Shown piece after piece: positions 36,039 to 45,808 of a stretch of DNA of 64,000 nt. The notes under the pieces are model-generated. The model searched no databases. It was given only the letters and a program-made list of their open reading frames with translations, and was not told the origin of the DNA. How positions within the stretch are numbered: the stretch's first letter is position 1; each line of letters opens with the position of its first letter. This DNA is from Luteimonas colneyensis (lineage in GTDB: Bacteria > Pseudomonadota > Gammaproteobacteria > Xanthomonadales > Xanthomonadaceae): assembly GCF_014836665.1 (NCBI RefSeq), contig NZ_JACSQJ010000004.1, positions 62,001 through 126,000 on the forward strand, written 5' to 3'. The position numbers and the translations under genes were made by a program.

Positions 36039-36560
36039 TTACCTGCCCGCGGCCTTGCGCGCGGGCGCCTTCTTCGCGGCGGCCTTCCTGGCCGGCGCCT
36101 TCCTGGCCACCGCCTTCTTCGTGGCCGCCTTCTTCGCGACGGGCTTCTTCGCCGCCACCTTCCTGGCCGCCGCCTTCGGAGGCGTGGCCTTCTTCGCCAC
36201 GGCCTTCTTCGCCGCCGCCTTCTTCACCGCTTTCCTGGCGACCTTCTTCGCGGCCTTCTTCCGCTTGATCGCGGCGGCCTCGGCGCGTGCACTGGCGCTG
36301 GTGGCCGCCAGCGACTGCTTGGCACCGGCCACGCGGCTGCCCACCGCCTTCTTCGCCACCGACGCCCGCTTGGTGACCGCCTTCTTCGCCTTGCCCGCGC
36401 CTTCCACCACGGCCTTCTCGGCCTTGCCCGCGGCCTGCTTCACCTGCTCCACCGCCTTGGACGCGCGCCTGGCCACCGTGCTGCCGACGTCCTTCGCCTT
36501 GTCGGCGACGGTCCCGGCGGCATTGCCGAGCGTCGCTGCGACCCCATTGCCGTTGCTCAT
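36039..36560 (-). CDS. Histone H1-like DNA-binding protein
   Basis: This 173-residue protein is built of Lys/Ala repeats (KKAVAKK, ARKVAAKK, KKAPARKAA) over most of its length, with a less basic N-terminal ~40 residues. The pattern is that of bacterial histone H1-like proteins, which condense DNA in a sequence-independent way. Its DNA is internally repetitive, so the repeat number may vary between strains. The ATG is at 36560. It lies between nrdJa and nrdJb on the same strand, so its expression may be tied to nucleotide supply. Confidence 0.85.
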   Translation of the reverse strand: MSNGNGVAATLGNAAGTVADKAKDVGSTVARRASKAVEQVKQAAGKAEKAVVEGAGKAKKAVTKRASVAKKAVGSRVAGAKQSLAATSASARAEAAAIKRKKAAKKVARKAVKKAAAKKAVAKKATPPKAAARKVAAKKPVAKKAATKKAVARKAPARKAAAKKAPARKAAGR

Positions 36561-36643
36561 CGTGTTTGCCTCGTCGTCATGGTCGCGGGCGGGGCGCCCG
36601 CAGGCCGGAATGTAGCGTGTGCGCCGCCGCGCGGCCGTGGTGG

Positions 36644-38803
36644 TCAGAACTTGCCGTAATAGCCCTCTTTCAGCGCGTCGAAGAGGTTGGCGGCAGTGTG
36701 GGTCTCGCCGTCGTACTCGATCTCCTCGTTACCCTTCACCTCCACCGTGCTGCCGTCCTCGAGCTCGAAGCGGTAGGTGGTGTTGGCGAGGTCGGAGTCC
36801 TTCACCAGCACGCCCTGGAAGGCGGCCGGGTTGAAGCGGAAGGTGGTGCAGCCCTTCAGCCCCTGCGCGTGGGCGTAGAGGTAGATGTCCTTGAAGTCCT
36901 CGTACGGATAGTCGGTCGGGACGTTGGCGGTCTTGGAGATCGACGAGTCGACCCACTTCTGCGCCGCGGCCTGGACGTCGACGTGCTCCTTAGGGCTGAT
37001 GTCGTCGGCGCTGATGAAGTAGTCGGGCAGCTGCGCCGCCGGGTCCTCGCTGAACGGCATCGCCGCCGCATTGACCAGGTGGCGGTAGGCCAGCAGCTCG
37101 AACGAGAACACGTCCACCTTCTCCTTCGACTTCTTGCCCTCGCGGATCACGTTGCGGCTGTAGTGGTGCGCGAACGAGGGCTCGATGCCGTTGGATGCGT
37201 TGTTGGCCAGCGACAGGCTGATCGTGCCGGTGGGCGCGATCGAGCTGTGGTGGGTGAAGCGCGCGCCGTGCTCGGCGAGCTGTTCCACGAGCTCCGGGGC
37301 CACGCCGGCGACCTGCTGCATGTAGCGGCTGTAGCGCGCGTGCAGCACCTTGCCGGGGATCTCCTGGCCGACCTTCCAGCCGTCCTTCGCCATCTCCGGA
37401 CGCTTGCGCAGCATCTCGGCGGTCACCGCGAAGCGCTCCTCCATGATCGGCGCCGGGCCCTTCTCCTGTGCCAGCGACAGGCCGGTTTCCCAGCCGGCCA
37501 CGGCCATCTCGCGGGCCACGCGCTCGGTGAAGTCGCAGCTCTCCTTCGAGCCGTACTTCATCTTCAGCATCGTCACCGTGGAGCCCAGGCCCAGGAAGCC
37601 CATGCCGTGGCGGCGCTTGCGCATGATCTCCTCGCGCTGCTGCGGCAGCGGCAGGCCGTTGACCTCGACCACGTTGTCGAGCATGCGGGTGAACACGCGC
37701 ACGACCTCCTTGTATTCCTCCCAGTCGAACCTCGCCTGGTCGGTGAAGGGGTCGCGCACGAACCTGGTCAGGTTGACCGAGCCCAGCAGGCAGGCGCCGT
37801 AGGCCGGCAGCGGCTGCTCGCCGCAGGGATTGGTGGCGCGGATGTTCTCGCACCACCAGTTGTTGTTCATCTCGTTGACGCGGTCGATGAGGATGAAGCC
37901 GGGCTCGGCGTAGTCGTACGTCGAGACCATGATCATGTCCCAGAGGTGCCGGGCCTTGACCTTGCCGTAGACCTTGCAGGCCACCAGGCCGTCGTCGCGC
38001 ACGATGTAGCCTTCGTGCTGCGGCCACTCGCGCCAGACGACGCTCGCGGCGTCGGCCAGGTCGACGTCGCCCTGCTCCTTGGCGCTGACCGGGAACACCA
38101 GCGGCCACTCCGCGTCGGCCTTGACCGCCTCGATGAAGCCGTCGGTCACCAGCAGCGAGAGGTTGAACTGGCGCAGGCGCCCGTCCTCGCGCTTGGCGCG
38201 GATGAAGTCGCGCACGTCGGGGTGGCTGACGTCGAAGGTGCCCATCTGCGCGCCGCGGCGGCCACCGGCCGACGACACCGTGAAGCACATCTTGTCGTAG
38301 ATATCCATGAAGGACATCGGGCCCGAGGTGTAGGCGCCGGCGCCGGCCACGAACGCGCCGCGCGGGCGCAGCGTCGAGAACTCGTAGCCGATGCCGCAGC
38401 CGGCCTTCAGCGTCAGCCCGGCCTCGTGGACCTTCTCCAGGATGCCGTCCATCGAGTCGACGATGGTGCCCGACACGGTGCAGTTGATCGTGCTGGTGGC
38501 CGGCTTGTGCTCGAGCGCGCCGGCATTGGAGGTGATGCGGCCGGCGGGGATCGCGCCGCGGCGCAGCGCCCACAGGAAGCGCTCGTTCCAGTACTTCCGC
38601 TTCTCGGGGGTGTCCTCGGCCTCGGACAGCGCGCGCGCGACGCGCTGGCAGGTGCCGTCGATGTCGACGTCCAGCGCCTCGCCCTGCTTGGTCTTCAGGC
38701 GGTACTTCTTGTCCCAGATGTCGACCGAAGCCGGCTGCATCGGGATGTCCTGGTCGGTGCCAGCCATCGTGTTCTTCACAGCCTCCAGGCGAACCGTGCT
38801 CAT
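36644..38803 (-). CDS. nrdJ: Adenosylcobalamin-dependent class II ribonucleotide reductase, catalytic part NrdJa
   Basis: This 719-residue enzyme reduces ribonucleotides to deoxyribonucleotides using B12 and does not need a separate radical subunit or oxygen. Landmarks are STINCTVSG (one active-site cysteine), AGCGIGYEFSTLRPRGAFV, SSAGGRRGAQMGTFDVSHPD, NPCGEQPLPAYGACLLGSVN (thiyl-radical cysteine with its glutamate) and SSIAPTGTISL. The C-terminal redox-cysteine tail is absent from this protein and is present instead in NrdJb (35164-35973). The ATG at 38803 follows AAGGAGAT. Its promoter (39039-39067) is overlaid by NrdR-like boxes, with a long leader. Confidence 0.95.
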   Translation of the reverse strand: MSTVRLEAVKNTMAGTDQDIPMQPASVDIWDKKYRLKTKQGEALDVDIDGTCQRVARALSEAEDTPEKRKYWNERFLWALRRGAIPAGRITSNAGALEHKPATSTINCTVSGTIVDSMDGILEKVHEAGLTLKAGCGIGYEFSTLRPRGAFVAGAGAYTSGPMSFMDIYDKMCFTVSSAGGRRGAQMGTFDVSHPDVRDFIRAKREDGRLRQFNLSLLVTDGFIEAVKADAEWPLVFPVSAKEQGDVDLADAASVVWREWPQHEGYIVRDDGLVACKVYGKVKARHLWDMIMVSTYDYAEPGFILIDRVNEMNNNWWCENIRATNPCGEQPLPAYGACLLGSVNLTRFVRDPFTDQARFDWEEYKEVVRVFTRMLDNVVEVNGLPLPQQREEIMRKRRHGMGFLGLGSTVTMLKMKYGSKESCDFTERVAREMAVAGWETGLSLAQEKGPAPIMEERFAVTAEMLRKRPEMAKDGWKVGQEIPGKVLHARYSRYMQQVAGVAPELVEQLAEHGARFTHHSSIAPTGTISLSLANNASNGIEPSFAHHYSRNVIREGKKSKEKVDVFSFELLAYRHLVNAAAMPFSEDPAAQLPDYFISADDISPKEHVDVQAAAQKWVDSSISKTANVPTDYPYEDFKDIYLYAHAQGLKGCTTFRFNPAAFQGVLVKDSDLANTTYRFELEDGSTVEVKGNEEIEYDGETHTAANLFDALKEGYYGKF

Positions 38804-38904
38804 GCTGCTTCCATCTCCTTGATCCTGGCCGGTCGCGCGCGAACCGGCTGTCGTGGTCTGTCGTGCCCGGCACGTCCCGGTGGACGGGGGCGCCGATGGC
38901 GAAG

Positions 38905-38932
38905 CCACGCCGCGCGCTTTCGCGCAGCGTGG
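38905..38932 (-). promoter_or_regulatory. Stem-loop in the nrdJa leader
   Basis: CCACGC and GCGTGG close a hairpin with an inner GCGC-rich stem around a short AAAG/CTTT-type loop. It lies about 100 bases before the nrdJa start. I did not find the conserved B12-box sequence of a cobalamin riboswitch in the leader, so its role is open. Confidence 0.35.
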
Positions 38933-39015
38933 TTCATCTGATGTCCCTTGTGTCCCCTGTCACGTTCTGCATGCGCCAGCACCTTTCCGCCGCAGCGGAT
39001 GGGTTGAATGGCCAA

Positions 39016-39067
39016 ACCCCACTACTTGGGTGGACTTCACTATGCCAACCCCAAGATGTAGTGGCAA
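39016..39067 (-). promoter_or_regulatory. nrdJa promoter with two NrdR-like boxes
   Basis: On the minus strand TTGCCA (39062-39067) and CATAGT (39039-39044) are 17 bp apart, a good sigma-70 promoter. An NrdR-like palindrome with core CTACATCTTG (39052-39061; 8 of 10 match to CwAtATaTwG) covers the spacer. A weaker second one (39016-39031) is centred 33 bp away, about three helical turns, which is the usual double-box layout. NrdR itself is not encoded in the window. Confidence 0.7.
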
Positions 39068-39545
39068 GCGGAACGGTGACGCTACGCCCGGGTGGAGGCC
39101 AAGTCAACCGCCGCGATGATGCGCCCGACGCGATGCGTCCGAAGTGCCGGCCGGCGGTTTGGCCCCCGCCTAGGGTGGATCCGGAGTACCCGCAGGCCGC
39201 GGGTGCGACCGTCCCCCGACCCCGGCGGAAGCGCGCCGGGGGGATCCGTTGCCGCCGTCCTCGCGCTTGCGCCGCGGGCCGCAGGAAGCACCGTGGTCGG
39301 GAACCCGGGGTCGGCGCCCGCGCACCGCCTCTAGCGCGGGCCTGCGTCACCCGGCGGCCGGATCCACGTCCGGCCGCCGTCGCCGGTAAATGCCAATTCA
39401 GTTTTCAGCGGTACGATGCGGGCTCGACACGTGCCGCCACTCCGCTGCCAGCGGCATCGCGCCGGGTTCGCCGGGCCTGCGGCTGCGACCCGTGCGCGGG
39501 CGGCTTCACGTTTCTGCCACCGCGAACACCGGATAACAGACGTAC

Positions 39546-40994
<1,449 letters not shown>

Positions 40995-41019
40995 ATCCGA
41001 TCCCCCAAGGAGAAACGCG

Positions 41020-41382
41020 ATGAGCCCGACCCATACCGAAAACCTGAAGGCCAGCCTGTCCGAAGCCGGCGGCCACCTGAAGCAGGCCGCGTCCGATACC
41101 GCCGATGCGGTGCGCGGCGCCGCCTCCGCCGCCGGCGAGGAAATGCGCCTGGGCCGCGCCAACCTGAAGGCCGACCTGGCGGACGGCGCCGTCGCCGGGC
41201 TGTCCGCGCTGGAGGAGGCTGCCGGCGCCGGCAGCGAGCAGGTCGACCAGCTGCTGGAGAAGGGCCGCGACCTCGTCGACAGCGCCGCCGACCTGATCCG
41301 CGAGCGTCCGATCGCGTCCTTCGGCGTCGCCTTCGCGGCCGGCTGGATCATCGCCAAGCTCGCCCGCAGCGGCGACCGCTAG
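41020..41382 (+). CDS. DUF883/YqjD-like membrane-anchored protein
   Basis: This 120-residue protein has a long amphipathic helical N-terminal part (LKASLSEAGGHLKQAASDTADAV-like) and one C-terminal membrane helix (ASFGVAFAAGWIIAKLA) ending in a short basic tail. That is the ElaB/YqjD/DUF883 architecture; in E. coli these proteins tether ribosomes to the membrane in stationary phase. The ATG at 41020 has AAGGAG seven bases upstream. It opens a three-gene run matching E. coli yqjD-yqjE-yqjK. Confidence 0.87.
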   Translation: MSPTHTENLKASLSEAGGHLKQAASDTADAVRGAASAAGEEMRLGRANLKADLADGAVAGLSALEEAAGAGSEQVDQLLEKGRDLVDSAADLIRERPIASFGVAFAAGWIIAKLARSGDR

Positions 41383-41385
41383 GAC

Positions 41386-41952
41386 GTGGAGCCACGCACG
41401 CCCAGCGGACCCGGCCCGGCGGAGCCAGCGCCGGGCGGGCCGGAGCCCGCGCCTGGATCCGCGCCGCCGCCCGCGCCCGACCTGGCCGAAACGCTGCGCG
41501 GGCTGCGCGACAGCGGCAAGGCCGGCATCGGGGCCGCGGGCGACGCGGCCAGGGCCCTGCGCGAACTGGTCGCGGCCGACGTCTCGCTCGCGCGCAGCGC
41601 GGCCGGGCGCAGCGCCGTGTTCGCGGGCGTCGCGGTGATGTTCGGCGTCTCGGCCTGGCTGCTGCTGATGACCGCCCTGATCGTGGTGCTGAGCAACCAG
41701 GTCGGCCTGCCGTGGTGGATGTCGCTGGCCGGCTGCGGCCTGCTCAGCCTGCTGGGCGCGTGGCTTGCGTTGCAGAAGGCGACCGACTACTTCGAACACA
41801 CGCGGCTCAAGGCGACGCGGCGCCAGCTCGCCCGCCTGGGCATCGGCGAGCTGTCGGACCTGATGCCCGACCCCGGCTCTCCGGCCTCCGCCCGCGCCGC
41901 CGGATCCGCAGTACATGACGACGCGCGTGCCGAAGGCAAGACGCCCCCATGA
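41386..41952 (+). CDS. Phage-holin-family (YqjE-like) membrane protein
   Basis: This 188-residue protein has a Pro/Ala-rich N-terminus, an amphipathic helical segment (LRELVAADVSLARSAAGR) and two membrane helices (about residues 80-103 and 112-128), then a cytoplasmic tail. It matches the YqjE/holin-superfamily III pattern. The start is a GTG 3 bases after the preceding stop. It is the middle member of the YqjD/E/K trio. A phage origin is not implied; this family is a normal chromosomal one. Confidence 0.82.
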   Translation: MEPRTPSGPGPAEPAPGGPEPAPGSAPPPAPDLAETLRGLRDSGKAGIGAAGDAARALRELVAADVSLARSAAGRSAVFAGVAVMFGVSAWLLLMTALIVVLSNQVGLPWWMSLAGCGLLSLLGAWLALQKATDYFEHTRLKATRRQLARLGIGELSDLMPDPGSPASARAAGSAVHDDARAEGKTPP

Positions 41953-41962
41953 GGCCATGGAC

Positions 41963-42496
41963 ATGAGTTTCGAAGCCCTGCAGGCCAAGGTCGCGCGCGC
42001 CGAAGACGCGCTGGAAGCGCGCGAGCGCCAGGTCGCGGCCGATTTCCGCGTGTTCGGCGGCTGCTGGCGCGAGACATGGTCGCCACCGCGGGTGGTGATC
42101 GCCGGCCTCGCCGCCGGCCTCCTCGCCGGCTGGGCGCAGCCCGGCCGCGCGATCGCCGGCGTGCAGCCGGCCCGCTGGCTGCAGCTGGCCACCAGCCTCG
42201 CAGGCCTGGCAGGCACGCTGCAGGCGGCCTTCGCGGCGTCGGACGCCAAGGATGCGGCCGAGGACGCGGGCGACGCGGCGGCGGTCGCGAGTGGCCAGCC
42301 GCCGGGGAAAAAGGTGCCGGCGGACGAGGCCGCGGCCGCCCGGGCGGCGGCGCCAACGGCACCGGCCGATGCCGTCGCGACCGCGCCGTCCGGCCCGGCC
42401 GTGCCGCCCAGCGCACGCCGCTACGTTCCGGATCCCAGCTGGGACGCGCCCCCGCGCCCCGCGGAAGCCGCCACCGAAATGTCCGAACGGCGCTGA
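41963..42496 (+). CDS. YqjK-like membrane protein
   Basis: This 177-residue protein (ATG 41963, GAGG 8 bases upstream; a second ATG at 41957 lies too close to that site) starts with a short coiled coil (FEALQAKVARAEDALEARE). Two weak membrane segments follow (about residues 44-60 and 68-85), then an Ala/Pro-rich acidic tail. The sequence is poorly conserved; position after the YqjD- and YqjE-like genes is the main reason for the name. Confidence 0.65.
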   Translation: MSFEALQAKVARAEDALEARERQVAADFRVFGGCWRETWSPPRVVIAGLAAGLLAGWAQPGRAIAGVQPARWLQLATSLAGLAGTLQAAFAASDAKDAAEDAGDAAAVASGQPPGKKVPADEAAAARAAAPTAPADAVATAPSGPAVPPSARRYVPDPSWDAPPRPAEAATEMSERR

Positions 42497-42512
42497 GCGC
42501 ACCGCTCCCGCC

Positions 42513-43649
42513 ATGAGCGCCACCGGCCCGGACATCGATTCCGCCCATCCCTCCGCGGACGCAGGCCCGCCCGCCCCCGTCGTCGCGACGCCCTCCACGG
42601 TGCCGCCGCGCCCGCGGGCCCCCGGCGCGGTCGTCGTCTTGGCCTTCCTCGCCGTGGGCTACACGCTGTGGGCCGCCCAGGGCGTGGTCCTGCCGGTCCT
42701 GCTGGCGATGTTCCTGGCGCTGGTCGGCAATCCGCTGATCCGCGGCCTGCGCCGCCTCTACGTGCCCCGCTTCCTGGCAGCGCTGCTGGTGCTGGTCGGC
42801 GGGATCGCCGGCGCCGGCCTCCTCGGCCAGCAGCTGCTGGCGCCGGCGGTGGACTGGATGCAGGAGGCACCCCGGCAGATGCGCCAGGTCGGGCGCGAAC
42901 TGAGCGAGCTGGTGAAGCCGGTGCAGGAGGCCAACCGGGTCGCCGAGGACATCGCGCGCCAGGCCAGCGGCGACGGTGGACGCAAGGTCGAGGTGGTGCG
43001 CACGGTTCCCGACGATCCCTACGCCCTGCTCACGCAGGCGCCGAAGGCCGTTGGCGGCGTCCTGGCCGTGGTGCTGCTGACCTTTTTCTTCATGGTCTTC
43101 GGCGAGGACCTGCAGCGCCGCGCGATCGCGCTGCTGCCCACGCGCCAGCGCCAGAGGATCACCGTGGAGATCATGCAGTCGATCGAGCGCGACCTGTCGC
43201 GCTACGTCCTCACCATCAGCCTGATCAATGCCGGGGTCGGCCTGCTGCTGGCGGCGGTGCTGCACTTCGCGCTGGGCGTGGACGTGCCCGAGGCCCTGCT
43301 CTGGGGCACGATCGCGACCCTGCTCAACTTCGCCCCCTACGTCGGCCCGGCGATCGGCGTGGTGCTGATGCTGGCCATGGGCTTCGTCACCTGGGACGAA
43401 GTCGGTCCGTCGCTGCTGCCCGCGGCCATCTACCTTGGCCTGCACACGCTGGAAGGCCAGCTGGTGACGCCGCTGGTGCTGGGCCAGCGCATGCAGCTGT
43501 CGCCGCTGGTCCTGATCCTGGCGCTGCTGGTGTTCGGCTGGCTGTGGGGCATCGTCGGGCTCCTGCTGGCGGTGCCGCTGCTGGTCTGCGTCAAGCGGGT
43601 GCTGGCGCGCATCGACGGCCTGCAGGGCTGGGCCCGCCTGCTCGAGTAG
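42513..43649 (+). CDS. AI-2E/PerM-family transporter
   Basis: This 378-residue inner-membrane protein has the family outline: two helices, a soluble ~130-residue segment (about 95-200), then six helices near the C-terminus with the signature RDLSRYVLTISLINAGVG and TLLNFAPYVGPAIG. The G-Q-LV-TP-LVLG-x-R motif lies near residue 315. Family members export autoinducer-2 or act as Na+/H+ antiporters, so the substrate is uncertain. The ATG at 42513 follows the stop of the YqjK-like gene by 16 bases, so it may be co-transcribed with the trio. Confidence 0.88.
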   Translation: MSATGPDIDSAHPSADAGPPAPVVATPSTVPPRPRAPGAVVVLAFLAVGYTLWAAQGVVLPVLLAMFLALVGNPLIRGLRRLYVPRFLAALLVLVGGIAGAGLLGQQLLAPAVDWMQEAPRQMRQVGRELSELVKPVQEANRVAEDIARQASGDGGRKVEVVRTVPDDPYALLTQAPKAVGGVLAVVLLTFFFMVFGEDLQRRAIALLPTRQRQRITVEIMQSIERDLSRYVLTISLINAGVGLLLAAVLHFALGVDVPEALLWGTIATLLNFAPYVGPAIGVVLMLAMGFVTWDEVGPSLLPAAIYLGLHTLEGQLVTPLVLGQRMQLSPLVLILALLVFGWLWGIVGLLLAVPLLVCVKRVLARIDGLQGWARLLE

Positions 43650-43667
43650 CGGCCTTACAATGGCGCC

Positions 43668-44414
43668 ATGGCCTTCGCAGTCCGCGCCATCACCCTCGAC
43701 CTCGACGACACCGTGTGGCCGTTCGCACCGATCGGCGCGCGCATCGAGCGCGTGCTCGACGACTGGATGCGCCGGCACAGCCCCGTGACCGCGGAGATGT
43801 TCCCGATCGACGCCATGCGCGCGCTGCGCGAGCGCGTGGCCGGCGAGCACCCGGCGCTGGGCCACGACATGTCGGCACTGCGCCGCCTGACGCTGGAGGC
43901 GGCGCTGCGCGAAAGCGGCGGCGACGTCGCCCTGGCCGACGCCGCCTACGAGGCCTTCTTCGCCGAGCGCAACCGGGTGGAGTGCTACCCCGACGCCATC
44001 GATGCGCTGGAGCGCATCAGCGCCCGCGTCCCGGTCGCGGCGCTGAGCAACGGCAACGCCGACCTCGCGCGCATCGGCCTGGACCATCTGTTCACCGCGC
44101 AGCTCAGCGCCTGCACCTTCGGCAGCGCCAAGCCCGATCCGGCCATCTTCCTCGCCGCCTGCGGTCTGCTGCAGCTCCCGCCGGCCGAGGTGCTGCACGT
44201 AGGCGACCACCCCGACGCCGACGTCGCCGGCGCCGCGCGCGCGGGGCTGCGCAGCTGCTGGATCAACCGCGCCGGCGACGACGGCCGCCGCGCCCGCTGG
44301 CCGCACGCCGACATCGAACCCGACCTGCATTTCGATTCCCTGGCCGCACTGGCCGACTGGCTGGAGGAGGCGCCGTCCGCCCCCGCCGCACGCACCCGGA
44401 GCCCCCACGCATGA
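43668..44414 (+). CDS. HAD-IA hydrolase (YigB-like)
   Basis: This 248-residue phosphatase has motif I TLDLDDTVWP (residues 9-18), a helical cap, motif II AALSNGNADL near 124, the lysine of motif III in GSAKPDPAIF near 158, and motif IV HVGDHPDADV near 183. The layout is close to YigB and related HAD-IA enzymes that act on flavin mononucleotide or other phosphates. The stop overlaps the aminopeptidase start (ATGA). It is 18 bases after the AI-2E transporter. Confidence 0.88.
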   Translation: MAFAVRAITLDLDDTVWPFAPIGARIERVLDDWMRRHSPVTAEMFPIDAMRALRERVAGEHPALGHDMSALRRLTLEAALRESGGDVALADAAYEAFFAERNRVECYPDAIDALERISARVPVAALSNGNADLARIGLDHLFTAQLSACTFGSAKPDPAIFLAACGLLQLPPAEVLHVGDHPDADVAGAARAGLRSCWINRAGDDGRRARWPHADIEPDLHFDSLAALADWLEEAPSAPAARTRSPHA

Positions 44415-45787
44415 ACCCCATCGACTGCTACGCCCCCGCCGGCACCGCCGGTGCCCGCCCGCTGCACCTGGTCTCGAAGGACGCACTGGGCGCCTGGCGC
44501 GAGGTCCAGCCGGAGACGGTCATCACGTGGCTGGACGCGCACGGCTTCGACGCCTCCGCGGGCAGCTGCGTGGTGGTCCCGGGCGCTGACGGGACGCCGG
44601 CCGCCGCGGTGCTCGGCATCGGCGACACGCTCGACCCCTGCGCCTACGCGCACGCTCCGCGCGCGCTGCCGGCCGGCGACTGGGCCCCGGCCGGCGACCT
44701 CGACGCCGATGCCCTGCGCGCGCTGCAGCTGGGCTGGGGCCTGGGCAGCTACGACTTCGACCGCTACCGCAAGGCGAAGCCCGCGCGCGCGCGGCTGGCG
44801 CTGGCCGCGGCCGATGCCGAGACCCTCGACGTGCTGGCCGCGACCGCGCGCGTGCGCGACCTGGTCAACACGCCGACCCAGGACATGGGTCCGGACCAGC
44901 TGGAGGCCGTTGCCCGCGGCATCGCCGAAGCACACGGCGCCCGCTTCGAGGCGATCACCGGCGATGCCCTGCTGGAGCAGAACTTCCCGGCCATCCACGC
45001 CGTCGGCCGCGCTTCGCATCGCGCGCCGCGACTGCTCGCGCTGCGCTGGGGCGACGACGCGCACCCGCACGTGGCCATCGTCGGCAAGGGCGTGTGCTTC
45101 GACACCGGCGGCTTGGACATCAAGCCCGCCGACGGCATGCGCAACATGAAGAAGGACATGGGCGGCGCCGCGCACGCGATCGCCCTGGCCGAGCTGGTGA
45201 TGGCGCGGAAGCTGCCGCTGCGCATCACCCTGCTGGTGCCGGCGGTGGAGAACGCGATCGGCCCCGACGCCTTCCGCCCGGGCGAAGTCATCGCCACGCG
45301 CACCGGGGTCAGCGTCGAAATCGACAACACCGACGCCGAGGGCCGGGTGATCCTGGGCGACGCGCTGGCCTATGCCGGCGAGCAGTCGCCGGATCTCGTG
45401 CTCGACTTCGCCACCCTCACCGGCGCCGCGCGCATCGCGCTGGGTCCGGACCTGCCGGCGCTCTTCAGCAACGACGATGCCATGGCACAGGCCTGGCTGG
45501 ACGCCGGCATGCAGGCGCGCGACCCGCTGTGGCGCATGCCGCTGTGGCGGCCCTACCTGCGCTACCTGACCAGCAAGGTCGCCGACATGGCCAACGCCGG
45601 CTCGAAGATGGCCGGCAGCGTGACCGCCGCGCTGTACCTGGAGCGCTTCGTGCCGAAGGACATGCCCTGGGCGCACCTGGACACCTACGCCTGGAACGAC
45701 AGCGACCGCCCCGGCCGCCCCGCCGGCGGCGAGGCGCTGGGCCTGCGCGCGGCCTACGGGATGCTCAGGGCGAAGTCGGGCGGCTGA
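44411..45787 (+). CDS. M17 leucyl aminopeptidase family protein
   Basis: This 458-residue peptidase removes N-terminal residues with two metal ions. The catalytic domain shows VGKGVCFDTGGLDIKPADGM (metal-binding Asp and Lys), NMKKDMGGAAHA, and NTDAEGRVILGDAL (second-site ligands and catalytic Arg). The N-terminal domain is diverged. The ATG overlaps the HAD stop by four bases. The family subtype is one seen in proteobacteria as a second PepA-like protein. Length is normal. It ends the plus-strand run of genes begun at 39546. Confidence 0.92.
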   Translation: MNPIDCYAPAGTAGARPLHLVSKDALGAWREVQPETVITWLDAHGFDASAGSCVVVPGADGTPAAAVLGIGDTLDPCAYAHAPRALPAGDWAPAGDLDADALRALQLGWGLGSYDFDRYRKAKPARARLALAAADAETLDVLAATARVRDLVNTPTQDMGPDQLEAVARGIAEAHGARFEAITGDALLEQNFPAIHAVGRASHRAPRLLALRWGDDAHPHVAIVGKGVCFDTGGLDIKPADGMRNMKKDMGGAAHAIALAELVMARKLPLRITLLVPAVENAIGPDAFRPGEVIATRTGVSVEIDNTDAEGRVILGDALAYAGEQSPDLVLDFATLTGAARIALGPDLPALFSNDDAMAQAWLDAGMQARDPLWRMPLWRPYLRYLTSKVADMANAGSKMAGSVTAALYLERFVPKDMPWAHLDTYAWNDSDRPGRPAGGEALGLRAAYGMLRAKSGG

Positions 45788-45808
45788 GGCAAGCTCGGGG
45801 CGACGCCC

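Larger units (their letters stand above)
38804..39545. other. 742-base region between nrdJa and the HtrA gene
   Basis: This is the longest gene-free stretch in the window. The left part (38804-39031) is the probable nrdJa leader, 39016-39067 is its promoter, and the right part should hold the divergent HtrA-gene promoter. A hairpin GGCGGCCGGA/TCCGGCCGCC (39353-39378) with a 6-base loop lies within it. The locally AT-richer stretch around 39388-39412 is a likely promoter area, but I see no convincing -35/-10 pair. Confidence 0.6.

Noticed and set aside
36039-36560. CRISPR-like or tandem-repeat array
   Set aside because: The repetition is coding (Lys/Ala units of a histone H1-like protein) with no spacers of constant length.
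38800-38937. 45-codon leader frame before nrdJa as a real peptide
   Set aside because: It has no ribosome-binding site and strong arginine bias. The ATGA overlap is suggestive but not enough to annotate a gene.
36566-38941. 791-codon plus-strand open frame
   Set aside because: It is antisense to nrdJa and the product is low-complexity.
38804-39031. Cobalamin riboswitch in the nrdJa leader
   Set aside because: I could not identify the conserved B12 box or matching helices. Only a covariance-model search would settle this.
41386-41952. Prophage remnant because of the holin-family match
   Set aside because: The gene is part of the common chromosomal YqjD/YqjE/YqjK group and no phage genes are near.
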